From NCBI GenBank assembly GCA_051651625.1, contig JBOFSQ010000071.1:1-47780 (forward strand): a stretch of DNA of 47,780 bases. The letters are read 5' to 3'. Both the position numbers and the translations under genes were made by a program. Below the pieces are notes generated by a model. It was not told where the DNA came from. It ran no database searches and saw only the letters and a program-made list of their open reading frames with translations. Shown one piece after another: positions 19,265 to 27,058 of this stretch (position 1 is the first letter of the stretch; the number at the start of each line of letters is the position of its first letter). The DNA comes from JBOFSQ01 sp051651625 (GTDB lineage Bacteria; Planctomycetota; Planctomycetia; Pirellulales; Thermoguttaceae).

Positions 19265-20151
19265 AAACGATTAACGCAGTTGCGTTCGATATGGACGGAC
19301 TTATGTTCAACACCGAAGACGTTTACTGGAAGACGTCGGAGGAGTTGTTGCGTCGGCGTGGGAAGGTTTACACGCACGACCTCTTCACGCAGCTTCTTGG
19401 TTTACAGCCGGAGCCGACTTTTCGCACGATCATCGACTATCACAAACTCGATGACGATTGGGAATCGATGCACCGCGAGTCGGAGGAATTGTTTTTGCGT
19501 TTCTTGCAAGACGGTTTTGAGATGATGCCGGGGCTTGAATCGCTCCTTGCGTTTTTGGAATTGCACAAAATCCCGAAGTGTATTTGCACGAGTAGTGCGC
19601 CAGCGGCGGTCGATGCGGTTCTCGGTGCTTATGCGATGCGTCCGCGTTTCGACTTCGTACTCACAGCGGCAGACATCGCTCGCGGCAAACCGCACCCCGA
19701 AATCTACGCGACTGCTGCGGCGCGTTGGAACATTCCGCCGTCGCAAGTGCTGGTTCTCGAAGACAGCGTGGCCGGAATGGAGAGCGGTCTTGCGGCGGGA
19801 TGTGTTGTTGGCGTGTTGCGTTCGCAGCACAACTTCACGAACGACTATAGACGTGCACACATCGTCGTCGAGAAACTTGACGCACCGGAACTTTTGTCTT
19901 TGCTGTCCACACGCTCGGTTCGTACACTGTCATCGCTCAAGTCTGGCGAGTCGGCGACTATCACCGCAAGCTCGCTGCTCCCAGAATTCGTAGAACGTCT
20001 GATGGGTATGGGACTCTTCGTAGGGAGTCGCGTAACACGTTTGTCGGATGGCGTTCCGGTTCGCATCGCACTCGGCGAGACGCGCCTCGCCATCAGTAGC
20101 GACCTCGCCGAACAGATTGAGTGCGAAGTCGCATTCACCGCACCGCGCTAG
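19261..20151 (+). CDS. HAD-family sugar-phosphatase-like protein fused to a FeoA domain
   Basis: 296 aa. Residues 1-215 are a beta-phosphoglucomutase-like HAD hydrolase: FDMDGLMFNTED (nucleophile Asp10, acid Asp12), CTSSAP (motif II), RGKPHPEIY (Lys143) and VLEDSVAGMESG (Asp168). Residues about 222-291 match FeoA: SLKSGESATI, then VERLMGMGLFVGSRVTRL, then GETRLAISSDLAEQIE, the SH3-like fold used by FeoA and the C-terminus of DtxR regulators. No FeoB gene is nearby. The start overlaps the nadK stop. The C-terminus overlaps the convergent protease gene by 17 nt. Substrate unknown. Confidence 0.85.
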   Translation: MKTINAVAFDMDGLMFNTEDVYWKTSEELLRRRGKVYTHDLFTQLLGLQPEPTFRTIIDYHKLDDDWESMHRESEELFLRFLQDGFEMMPGLESLLAFLELHKIPKCICTSSAPAAVDAVLGAYAMRPRFDFVLTAADIARGKPHPEIYATAAARWNIPPSQVLVLEDSVAGMESGLAAGCVVGVLRSQHNFTNDYRRAHIVVEKLDAPELLSLLSTRSVRTLSSLKSGESATITASSLLPEFVERLMGMGLFVGSRVTRLSDGVPVRIALGETRLAISSDLAEQIECEVAFTAPR

Positions 20152-21241
20152 ACCGCACTGATTGCGGAAATCCGTTTTCTTCATCTGTCGGCACAAGACC
20201 GTGTGGCGGCGTAAAGAGTGCGGAATCGGGGTCATGAGGTCGAGAGATCGATACGATTCCGAAAGACGCCGATGATGGCCGGGCGATCCCACCCGCTGTC
20301 GGTGTCTTCTCGCGGTCTGGGACTGCGGCAACGACGAGTGGAAACGATGTCATCGAGAGCGGGTACCGTGGCCCATCTTTCTCGACCGATGCGAATAGAC
20401 CTTCTGGTTGCGTCGGCAATTTGTCTAACATCGCCGCGGCTTGGTCCAAAAACTGACGAACGCGGCCACAGTGACTCCCCGCCGTGTTCCGCGAGTCCGA
20501 CCCAAACAGTACGCCAGCCACCTCGCCTTGACGATTTAGAATCGGCCCGCCGCTATCGCCCTGACGGGCCTCGACCGAAAGCTCAACGTACTCGTACTGC
20601 GGTTGTCCCTCAACCGGAATCTCCGGCGCGAGATAACGTTGGCACCGTCCACCGGCAACGCGAAACATCCCCGCGCCATAACCCGCGATCCAAAGCGGGT
20701 CGCCCGGGCGCGGAACTTCACGCGCTATCGCAAGTGGAGAGACCGTCGCTGGCGGACGCGAAACGAGAATCACCGCCAAGTCCCACTTCCGATCCGTCAA
20801 CAGAACATAACCAAACGACGCAAACCCTGTCGGAAAGTGGACGTGAACAAGCGTATCGGTCCCGCTTACAACGTGCCAATTCGATACGATAAGACCATAT
20901 TGCCCAATCGTTCCGATGTAACTTCCAGAGCCGTAAAGCTGCCCCATCGTTTCAAACGCAACGATCCGCACAATAGCGGGATTCGGCAGAAAACGTTCCG
21001 TCGTCGAAGGCGGCGAGACTTCACCATTCAACTTCTCTGGCACTGGAGTAACTACACGCGCCGCAGTCTGCGTCTCCGCAATCGGACGCGGCTGACGAGA
21101 CTGAATCCCAAAACTCTGGTCGCACCGCGTTACGTCAACACCGCACGCAAAGACCGCACCGACGAAAACGGCAACCGCCACAACCGGAGTCCTCAAGAAC
21201 TGGCTCCGCAAGAACTGTATGGCGTGCAAACTTCGAAACAT
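20135..21241 (-). CDS. Membrane-anchored trypsin-like serine protease (DegP/trypsin-2 type)
   Basis: 368 aa from the start chosen so that a hydrophobic segment (PVVAVAVFVGAVFACG, about 19-34) lies near the N-terminus as a signal anchor. The frame is open 59 codons further upstream, but that region is Cys-rich and looks non-coding. The protease domain spans about 88-270 with an intact triad: His123 in VSNWHVV, Asp154 in KWDLAVI, Ser230 in QGDSGGP. No PDZ domain is seen; the C-terminal ~100 residues look disordered. Probably acts outside the inner membrane on misfolded or secreted proteins. Convergent overlap with the HAD-FeoA gene; divergent from fliR. Confidence 0.85.
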   Translation of the reverse strand: MFRSLHAIQFLRSQFLRTPVVAVAVFVGAVFACGVDVTRCDQSFGIQSRQPRPIAETQTAARVVTPVPEKLNGEVSPPSTTERFLPNPAIVRIVAFETMGQLYGSGSYIGTIGQYGLIVSNWHVVSGTDTLVHVHFPTGFASFGYVLLTDRKWDLAVILVSRPPATVSPLAIAREVPRPGDPLWIAGYGAGMFRVAGGRCQRYLAPEIPVEGQPQYEYVELSVEARQGDSGGPILNRQGEVAGVLFGSDSRNTAGSHCGRVRQFLDQAAAMLDKLPTQPEGLFASVEKDGPRYPLSMTSFPLVVAAVPDREKTPTAGGIARPSSASFGIVSISRPHDPDSALFTPPHGLVPTDEENGFPQSVRSSAVR

Positions 21242-21494
21242 GGAGAACGAGCAAGCAGGGTGAACGATTGGGTGCAGAAGTGGGGCCGCCGAAGACAAAC
21301 CGACATGCGGTATTTCGGGAGAAACCACACCGCAACACGAAAGACAATCGTGCGCCCCGCATCTCAAGCATAGGAGACACAACCCGTGTGATACATTTCC
21401 ACGGTTTGATGCGTGCAACCGCTACTTTCGACGCTATTTTGACGAGAAATCGGTCTTGACGTGTGGGCAAATAATCCCGACAATTCCGGTCAGA

Positions 21495-22292
21495 ATGTTC
21501 TGGCTTAACTTTGTCGATACGTCGCGCGTTTTACTTCTTTCACTCGTTTTGACGCGGGTGAGCGGGATCGTCATAACCGCGCCGGTCTTTGGCGGCAGCG
21601 ACATCCCGATGCAGTTTCGCGCGCTGTTCGCTTTCGCAATGACAGTGCTGATGATGCCGCTCCTGTGGTTTACCAACATCGCGGAGCCACCGACGCTCGT
21701 CGATTATGTGATTGTCATTTTTGCCGAACTTATCATTGGCCTTTCAATCGGACTCTGTATAAGTCTTTTTTTCGGGTGCGTGATCGTTGCGGGGGCAATA
21801 ATCGGCCAAGTTGGCGGACTCTTCGCCGCGTCGGTTCTCGACCCAACGTCGGGTGAAGAAGTCCCGACAACCGGACGCTTCTTGCACCTTCTCGCCATCA
21901 CAATCTTCGCCTCTATGGGTGGACTGCGCGTATTAATCAGTGCCCTTCTCGACACGTTCGAGACGCTCCCACTCGGCACCGGAATCATTCAAACTCCGCT
22001 CGTCGGTACACTCGTGAGCGTCCTCTCACTCGGATTCGGACTCGCATTGCGACTCGCCGCACCGGCAATGATCGGCGTTTTGCTGTCGCTGTTTGTGATG
22101 GGTATCTTGAGCCGTACACTACCGCAGCTTAACTTGATGTCTATCGGTTTCGGCATCAACAGTATGCTGATGATGATCCTACTTATCTGCTCGCTCGGTG
22201 CGGGGATGATCTGTTTCCAAGAACGGATCGGCGACGTACTCATACTCATTTTCGACGGACTGCGAACACCTATTGTCCTTGAGCCGCACTGA
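21495..22292 (+). CDS. fliR: Flagellar export gate protein FliR
   Basis: Inner-membrane component of the flagellar type III export gate, working with FliP and FliQ. 265 aa from ATG 21495, usual for FliR; a TTG 13 codons upstream would add a poor extension. Segments typical of the family: TRVSGIVITAPVFGG near the N-terminus, ELIIGLSIGLCISLFFGC, GQVGGLFAASVLDP and QLNLMSIGFGINSMLMM. About six hydrophobic helices. It is followed by a FliA-type sigma factor; fliP, fliQ and flhB are not in the window. The type III injectisome homologue (SctT) is the main alternative, but the neighbouring sigma factor favours flagella. Confidence 0.88.
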   Translation: MFWLNFVDTSRVLLLSLVLTRVSGIVITAPVFGGSDIPMQFRALFAFAMTVLMMPLLWFTNIAEPPTLVDYVIVIFAELIIGLSIGLCISLFFGCVIVAGAIIGQVGGLFAASVLDPTSGEEVPTTGRFLHLLAITIFASMGGLRVLISALLDTFETLPLGTGIIQTPLVGTLVSVLSLGFGLALRLAAPAMIGVLLSLFVMGILSRTLPQLNLMSIGFGINSMLMMILLICSLGAGMICFQERIGDVLILIFDGLRTPIVLEPH

Positions 22293-22427
22293 CGGTGTCG
22301 TGCCCCCAAAAACGTGACCAATTTTTTGCGCTTCCACTAGACGCAATTTTTGTGTAGAGTTCCAATCGCAGTTCGGTATCCACCGGAAATCGCTGCCGTT
22401 TTTCCCGCAAAGATTGAGGACTTGGTA

Positions 22428-23276
22428 ATGCCCAAACTCATGACATCTCCCACCGTTCACTGTGAACGCCAAACTACACTGCCAATTTGTGCGGCACAAA
22501 ATCCGGCTCCAACGTCGGTGCCGGACGAAGCGACAATGCAGCTTTGGCAAGAGTACACGCGCAATCCGTGCGACGCGCTCCGCAATCGTCTCATGGAGCG
22601 GTACATGCCGCTTGTTCGCAATCGCGCCGAACGTATCTGGGCACGTCTCCCCGATGGCGTAGAACTCGATGACCTCATCTCCGCCGGAACGTTCGGACTG
22701 ATGGACGCAATCGGTTCGTTCGATCTTAATCGCGGCGTTAAGTTTGAAACGTTTTGCCAGCCTCGCGTGCAAGGTGCAATCCTCGACGAACTCCGTGCGA
22801 TGGACTGGGTGCCGCGAATGGTAAGAAACCGTTCCAGCAAACTAAACGAGGCACGTCACACACTCGAATCGCAACTCGGACGCAAACCAGATGAACACGA
22901 AATCGCCAAGCACATGGGACTTTCGTTAGACGAACTCAAACAGGTCGTCCACGATTCACACAACGTTAACATGACGAGTCTCGACAAGCAGTGGGGCGAC
23001 GGCGATGGCGGACGCGAACTGCGAGAAAAAGACATCGTACCCGACCACAAGAGCGAAGACCCAACCGCACGACTCTACAAAATCGACCTCATCCGCTCGT
23101 TCACACGCGGACTATCCAAGACCGAGCGACTCATCGTTATCCTATACTATTATGAAGAGATGACGATGAAAGAAATCGGTGCAACGCTCGACCTCTCCGA
23201 GAGCCGCGTAAGTCAAATGCACACGGCAATCGTTGAACGCATCCGGCGTCTGCAAGTAGACGCAGACGCGGCATAG
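22428..23276 (+). CDS. fliA: FliA/WhiG-type sigma-28 factor
   Basis: 282 aa. Directs RNA polymerase to late flagellar genes. Region 2: LVRNRAERIWARLPDGVELDDLISAG and SFDLNRGVKFETF. Region 3: LESQLGRKPDEHEIAKHMGL. Region 4: GLSKTERLIVILYYYEEMTM followed by the helix-turn-helix KEIGATLDLSESRVSQM. The ATG with GAGGA upstream was chosen over an in-frame start 26 codons earlier, since residues before it look like intergenic sequence. The N-terminal ~30 residues are unlike other sigma factors. Placed directly after fliR. Confidence 0.9.
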   Translation: MPKLMTSPTVHCERQTTLPICAAQNPAPTSVPDEATMQLWQEYTRNPCDALRNRLMERYMPLVRNRAERIWARLPDGVELDDLISAGTFGLMDAIGSFDLNRGVKFETFCQPRVQGAILDELRAMDWVPRMVRNRSSKLNEARHTLESQLGRKPDEHEIAKHMGLSLDELKQVVHDSHNVNMTSLDKQWGDGDGGRELREKDIVPDHKSEDPTARLYKIDLIRSFTRGLSKTERLIVILYYYEEMTMKEIGATLDLSESRVSQMHTAIVERIRRLQVDADAA

Positions 23277-23312
23277 GCCATAAAATCTGCATTGACGAAG
23301 GGAAGTGGATGC

Positions 23313-24161
23313 GTGAAACAATTTTGCCCGCCAACTTGGATTGTCGTTCCGTGTTACAACGAGGCGAAACGTCTATCTGTCACTGCTTTCGCGGAGTTCG
23401 GTAGTGGACAGCGCGATATTGGTCTCTTGTTTGTAGACGACGGCAGCCGAGACAACACCGCAGAAGTTCTCGCAAATCTCTGTCAAACTTCGCCCGATTT
23501 GTTGCACACAATCTCGCTCGAACGCAACGGCGGTAAGGCCGAAGCGGTAAGGCAGGGAATGTTACACATCTTCAACAGTGGCAACGCTATGCCGCGTTAC
23601 GTCGGTTACTGGGACGCCGACCTTGCAACTCCACTCGAAGCCATTCCAGAGTTTGTCGCTACACTCGATAGCGACCCGACGCTAATACTCGTCCTCGGCG
23701 CACGCCTCCTACTTTTAGGACGCCACATCGAACGCCGATGGATTCGTCACATCTTGGGACGATGTTTCGCAACCGCCGCGTCAAACCTTTTAACGCTTCC
23801 GGTCTACGATACGCAGTGCGGTGCAAAACTGTTTCGCGTCTGCCCTGCCGTCGAACAACTCTTTGCAGAAAAGTTTCAGACCCGCTGGATATTCGACGTC
23901 GAAATTCTCGCACGGATGCTGACGCAGCAAGACGCAGAATCGCGCCGAGCACTTCAAAATCGGCTCTACGAACTTCCGCTCTTGAAGTGGTGTGATGTCG
24001 CCGGATCGAAACTCAAATACTCCGACTTCGTAAGAGCGGTGTTCGAGTACGCAACGATATACTGGCACTACTTCGGCCCGTGGAAACAATCAGTGCCGAT
24101 CCCAGAAGAAATGTACCGCGTCCATACCATCACTGATACGCCACGCCGCCGAGCGGCGTGA
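23313..24161 (+). CDS. GT2 glycosyltransferase, dolichol-phosphate-mannose-synthase-like
   Basis: Transfers sugar from a nucleotide sugar to a lipid or other acceptor, probably at the membrane face. 282 aa from GTG 23313, which has AAGGGAAG upstream; a TTG seven codons earlier (23292) is the alternative. Motifs: WIVVPCYNEAKRL, LFVDDGSRDNT, LERNGGKAEAVRQG, the metal-binding YWDADLATP (DxD), and YDTQCGAKLF with RWIFDVEILAR further on. No transmembrane helices are clear. The short RRRAA tail is encoded by a hairpin that overlaps the stop codon, so the C-terminus may be eroded or repeat-derived. Confidence 0.85.
   Translation: MKQFCPPTWIVVPCYNEAKRLSVTAFAEFGSGQRDIGLLFVDDGSRDNTAEVLANLCQTSPDLLHTISLERNGGKAEAVRQGMLHIFNSGNAMPRYVGYWDADLATPLEAIPEFVATLDSDPTLILVLGARLLLLGRHIERRWIRHILGRCFATAASNLLTLPVYDTQCGAKLFRVCPAVEQLFAEKFQTRWIFDVEILARMLTQQDAESRRALQNRLYELPLLKWCDVAGSKLKYSDFVRAVFEYATIYWHYFGPWKQSVPIPEEMYRVHTITDTPRRRAA
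24142..24160 (+). terminator. GC-rich hairpin overlapping the glycosyltransferase stop
   Basis: CACGCCGC-CGA-GCGGCGTG is a perfect 8-bp stem with a 3-nt loop, overlapping the TGA. No T-run follows, so it is a terminator or mRNA-end-protecting structure only by position. Confidence 0.4.
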
Positions 24162-24170
24162 ACAAGAACA

Positions 24171-24222
24171 CGAAACGTAAGTGAGTGCCCAAAGAATCAG
24201 AACGCGAAGCGTAATGGCGAGC
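24171..24222. repeat. Two units of the CACTCGCTTACGCTTC repeat
   Basis: CGAAACGTAAGTGAGTG (24171-24187) and AGAACGCGAAGCGTAATGGC (from 24200) are reverse-orientation copies of the dispersed repeat. The second merges directly with the hairpin repeat that follows, sharing the CTCGCC segment. Confidence 0.75.
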
Positions 24223-24252
24223 GGCGGGTGTAAACCCGCCGCTGTGGAACTG
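24216..24252 (-). repeat. Covarying hairpin repeat, copy 1
   Basis: On the minus strand: flank CAGTTC-C-AC, stem AGCGGCGGGT, loop TTAC, stem ACCCGCCGCT, flank CGCC. The flanks and loop match copies at 24318-24352 and 46251-46285, but the stem sequence differs with pairing kept. The stem is 10 bp; the common core is 8 bp. Confidence 0.75.
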
Positions 24253-24317
24253 CCAGTTGACGCCGTCGATGTATACGATGTCGCGCAAACGTTGAATGCA
24301 AGAATGGCGCGTATTGG

Positions 24318-24352
24318 CAGTTCTACCAGTGGCATCACTGCCACTGCTCGCC
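24318..24352 (+). repeat. Covarying hairpin repeat, copy 2
   Basis: Flank CAGTTC-T-AC, stem CAGTGGCA, loop TCAC, stem TGCCACTG, flank CTCGCC. Located about 70 nt from copy 1 in opposite orientation. Relative to copy 3 (CGGTGGCT/AGCCACCG), each stem difference is matched on the other arm. Confidence 0.75.
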
Positions 24353-24372
24353 GGTGCCGTCGCCAGCGTCAA

Positions 24373-24550
24373 TCAAAACGCGAATCGCACGCCTGCAAAT
24401 CCTGTGTGGCCCCACGGCGTTCCCGCGCGGTCTGTGAAATAGTCGCCGCTATAACCGCCGAAGACGTTTGTCTTCGCGCTGAGCGCGTACGAGCCGCCAA
24501 CGTTGAACGTTAACTTGTTGCGTCCCAAGTCGCTGCCCCAAACGTTTACC
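24373..24550 (-). pseudogene. Relic of an autotransporter outer-membrane barrel C-terminus
   Basis: On the minus strand about 58 codons read VWGSDLGRNKLTFNVGGSYA, then a stretch ending GHTGFAGVRFAF and stop. The glycine/aromatic alternation and the terminal Phe are typical of the last strands of autotransporter-type barrels. There is a stop codon a few codons upstream of the homology, so only the tail remains. It sits in the repeat-rich gap after the glycosyltransferase. No passenger domain is visible nearby. Confidence 0.55.
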
Positions 24551-24670
24551 TGTCACTTGACCCCTAAACCTTACGGGGCTTTATTGCCACAAAAAAATCG
24601 GACTTAACGCAAAAAATCCAAAAAACTTTGATGCGGTGCTCTTGCATATCGGTGATTCCAATTTCTGCCA

Positions 24671-24711
24671 CAAAAAAAGGGACACCAATCAATCTAATGA
24701 CTGGTGTCCCT
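24671..24711 (-). terminator. Intrinsic terminator of groEL
   Basis: On the minus strand AGGGACACCA pairs perfectly with TGGTGTCCCT across a 14-nt loop, followed by a T7 run. It lies 38 nt after the groEL stop codon. A weaker hairpin with CCCC/GGGG arms is at about 24564-24581. Otherwise 24553-24670 is AT-rich with nothing recognised. Confidence 0.9.
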
Positions 24712-24748
24712 CGTGTGATGTCACGTCAATCCGCAAGTTCTGCGTGAT

Positions 24749-26368
24749 TTAGTACATATCACCGCCTTGCGGCATTGCTGGGGTCTTGTCTTCTTTCGGG
24801 ATGTCGGCGACGATGGCGTCGCTGGTGAGCATCAAACTTGCAATGCTCGCAGCGTTTTGCAAAGCCGTTCGCGTCACCTTCGCAGGGTCAATCACGCCCG
24901 CTTTGACGAGGTCTTCGTAAACGTCGGTGAGGGCGTTGTAACCGAAGTTCCCCTTCCCTTCCGAGACCTTTTCGCAGACGATTCCGCCGTCTTTACCAGC
25001 GTTCGCAGCGATTTGCGTCAGCGGGGCGCGGCAAGCACGAAGAATGATGTTGTAACCAACCATCTCGTCTTGCAGCAACTCTTTCGGCTTGACAGTCGCC
25101 GACGCACGCAAAAGCGCAACACCACCACCGGGGAGAATCCCCTCTTCAACCGCCGCGCGGGTCGCGTGAAGCGCGTCTTCGACACGAGCCTTCTTCTCCT
25201 TCATCTCGCTCTCGGTCGTCGCACCGACGTTGATCTTCGCAACACCACCAGAGAGTTTCGCCAAACGCTCTTCGAGCTTTTCGCGGTCATAGTCGCTCGT
25301 CGCAACTTCGATCTCACGACGAAGTTGTGCAATGCGTCCTTTGATCTCGTCGCTCTTTCCTGCACCTTCGATGATCGTCGTGTTGTCTTTGTCAACGACG
25401 ATGCGTTTGGCGGTGCCGAGTTCGCGGATCGTTAGCGATTCGAGCGTCCGTCCGAGACTTTCAAACAAGACTTCGCCGCCGGTCAGAATACCGATGTCTT
25501 CCATCATCGCCTTGCGACGGTCGCCGTACCCCGGTGCCTTGATCGCACAAACTTTCATCGTGCCACGCAGACGGTTGATAACGAGCGTCGCCAGTGCTTC
25601 GCCGTCAACGTCTTCGGCGATGATGAGCAGCGGACGCCCCGAATTGACAACCGCCTCAAGAAGCGGAATCATCTCTTTGATGCTGCTGATCTTTTTCTCG
25701 CTGATGAGAACATAGGCGTTCTCAAGGACGCATTCCATCTTCTGCGAATCGGTGACAAAGTAAGGCGAGAGATAACCGCGATCAAACTGCATCCCTTCAA
25801 CCCACTCGACTTCCGTCGTGAGCGACTTCCCTTCGTCAACAGTGATAACGCCGTCTTTGCCGACCTTTTCCATCGCCTCGGCAAGTAGGTTGCCGATTTC
25901 GCGGTCGTTGTTTGCCGCGATGGCACCGACTTGCGCGATCTCGGTCTTGCTGTTTTTGACAGAGACTGCCATCTTTTTGAGTTCGGCAGTGATGTCGGCG
26001 ACGGCCTTGTCGATCCCCTGCTTCATGTGGAGCGGATTGACTCCGGCGACGACCGCCTTCATCCCTTCGCTGAATACCGCTTCGGCCATAATCGTGGCGG
26101 TGGTGGTGCCGTCGCCCGCAACGTCACTCGTCTTGCTGGCGACTTCGCGGACCATCTTCGCACCCATGTTTTCGTAGGTGTCTTCGAGGTCAACTTCTTT
26201 GGCAACGGTAACGCCGTCTTTGGTGACGGTCGGCGAACCGAAGCTCTTCTGAATGATGACGTTCCGCCCGCGCGGACCGAGTGTGACGCGAACCGCCTTG
26301 GCGAGTTTCGCAACGCCGCGACGCAACGCTTCGCGAGCTTCTTGATCAAATGCAATCATCTTGGCCAT
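24749..26368 (-). CDS. groEL: Chaperonin GroEL (60 kDa)
   Basis: Folds cytosolic proteins inside a double-ring cage capped by GroES. 539 aa. Visible: VTLGPRGRNVIIQKSFGSP, the ATP-binding GDGTTTATIMAEAV, and GGGVALLRAS near the C-terminus. AAGGAG lies 8 nt before the ATG. The C-terminus ends MPQGGDMY and lacks the flexible GGM-repeat tail, as in several bacterial paralogues. Planctomycetes often carry more than one groEL; this one is paired with groES. Confidence 0.97.
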   Translation of the reverse strand: MAKMIAFDQEAREALRRGVAKLAKAVRVTLGPRGRNVIIQKSFGSPTVTKDGVTVAKEVDLEDTYENMGAKMVREVASKTSDVAGDGTTTATIMAEAVFSEGMKAVVAGVNPLHMKQGIDKAVADITAELKKMAVSVKNSKTEIAQVGAIAANNDREIGNLLAEAMEKVGKDGVITVDEGKSLTTEVEWVEGMQFDRGYLSPYFVTDSQKMECVLENAYVLISEKKISSIKEMIPLLEAVVNSGRPLLIIAEDVDGEALATLVINRLRGTMKVCAIKAPGYGDRRKAMMEDIGILTGGEVLFESLGRTLESLTIRELGTAKRIVVDKDNTTIIEGAGKSDEIKGRIAQLRREIEVATSDYDREKLEERLAKLSGGVAKINVGATTESEMKEKKARVEDALHATRAAVEEGILPGGGVALLRASATVKPKELLQDEMVGYNIILRACRAPLTQIAANAGKDGGIVCEKVSEGKGNFGYNALTDVYEDLVKAGVIDPAKVTRTALQNAASIASLMLTSDAIVADIPKEDKTPAMPQGGDMY

Positions 26369-26417
26369 TGTCTATTCTCCTTGAAAGTGTGTTGTTGGAA
26401 TGTTGTTGACAGTTGTT

Positions 26418-26525
26418 ATACTGCAAGACGGTTTGAATTTTGCGTAGCGGCCCATCGAGGCGTCATTGCCGCAAGCCGCAGTCTTGCGGAGGGCGAAGCC
26501 TACAAATCGACCAGTAACGGGTCTA
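26418..26525 (-). repeat. ~100-bp dispersed repeat, copy 2
   Basis: Same family as 13461-13563: minus strand TAGACCCGTTACTGGTCGAT at one end, AAACCGTCTTGCAGTAT at the other, with an extra AGACTGCGGCTTGCGGC-like hairpin in the middle. It lies inside the groES-groEL operon, in the 154-nt gap. Its first triplet is the groES TAG stop codon. Confidence 0.85.
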
Positions 26526-26828
26526 CGCGATCACGGCGAGAATATCGCCTTCGCGCATGAGCAGAAGTTCGTCGTCGCCGATTTTGAACTCTTCACCGGC
26601 ATACGAGAGAAATACGACGCGATCACCTTCTTTGACTTGAACAGGCGAGCGGCGACCGTCATCGAGGAGCTTTCCTTCACCAACGCTTACAACCACGCCG
26701 CGTGCGGGTTTGTCTTTTGCGTTGTCGGGAAGGTAGAGACCGCCTTTGGTTTTTTCAGAAGCGTCTTCGCGGCGGACAACAACGCGATCACCAAGCGGCT
26801 GAATACGGGGAGCGTGCGACTTCGACAT
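26523..26828 (-). CDS. groES: Co-chaperonin GroES
   Basis: Seven-subunit lid of the GroEL cage. 101 aa from MSKSHAPRIQPLGDRV, with AAGGAG about 11 nt upstream; the open frame extends 133 codons further upstream, but that part is not GroES-like and overlaps the promoter region. Family signatures: the mobile-loop region KTKGGLYLPD, VVVSVGEGK and a GDRVVFLSYAGEE roof segment. No CIRCE element precedes it; a sigma54-like site does (26938-26955). Confidence 0.95.
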   Translation of the reverse strand: MSKSHAPRIQPLGDRVVVRREDASEKTKGGLYLPDNAKDKPARGVVVSVGEGKLLDDGRRSPVQVKEGDRVVFLSYAGEEFKIGDDELLLMREGDILAVIA

Positions 26829-26937
26829 GTTTCGATTTCTCCTTGTGGGTTTAACGTGGTGGGTGTAACGGGAACAGATTTTCGGTACGACGAGTGCAGC
26901 GTCGCCTCGTCGCCAAAAGGCAGAGAACATCGGCATA

Positions 26938-26955
26938 GAGCACGCCCCGTGCCAA
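26938..26955 (-). promoter_or_regulatory. Possible sigma54 promoter upstream of groES
   Basis: The minus strand reads TTGGCACGGGGCGTGCTC. The -24 GG and -12 GC are exactly 10 nt apart, and the left half (TTGGCACG) matches the RpoN consensus perfectly; the right half is GTGCT instead of TTGCW. The predicted RNA start is about 100 nt before groES. The sequence can also fold as a hairpin, an alternative explanation. Confidence 0.5.
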
Positions 26956-27058
26956 GAGCAAGACTTTTCTTGCCGCGACCCGCAGAGAGCCGGATTTGCA
27001 AGCGTTCCTCGTTCCTCGACTCGACTTGAACGAGTTGCCGAACCTGCCATTTTGGCCG

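Noticed and set aside
20603..21373. 256-aa and 224-aa + strand frames.
   Set aside because: Antisense to the trypsin-like protease, whose catalytic triad is intact.
26880..26920. Possible CIRCE element before groES (CGACGAGTGC region).
   Set aside because: The arms do not match TTAGCACTC/GAGTGCTAA.
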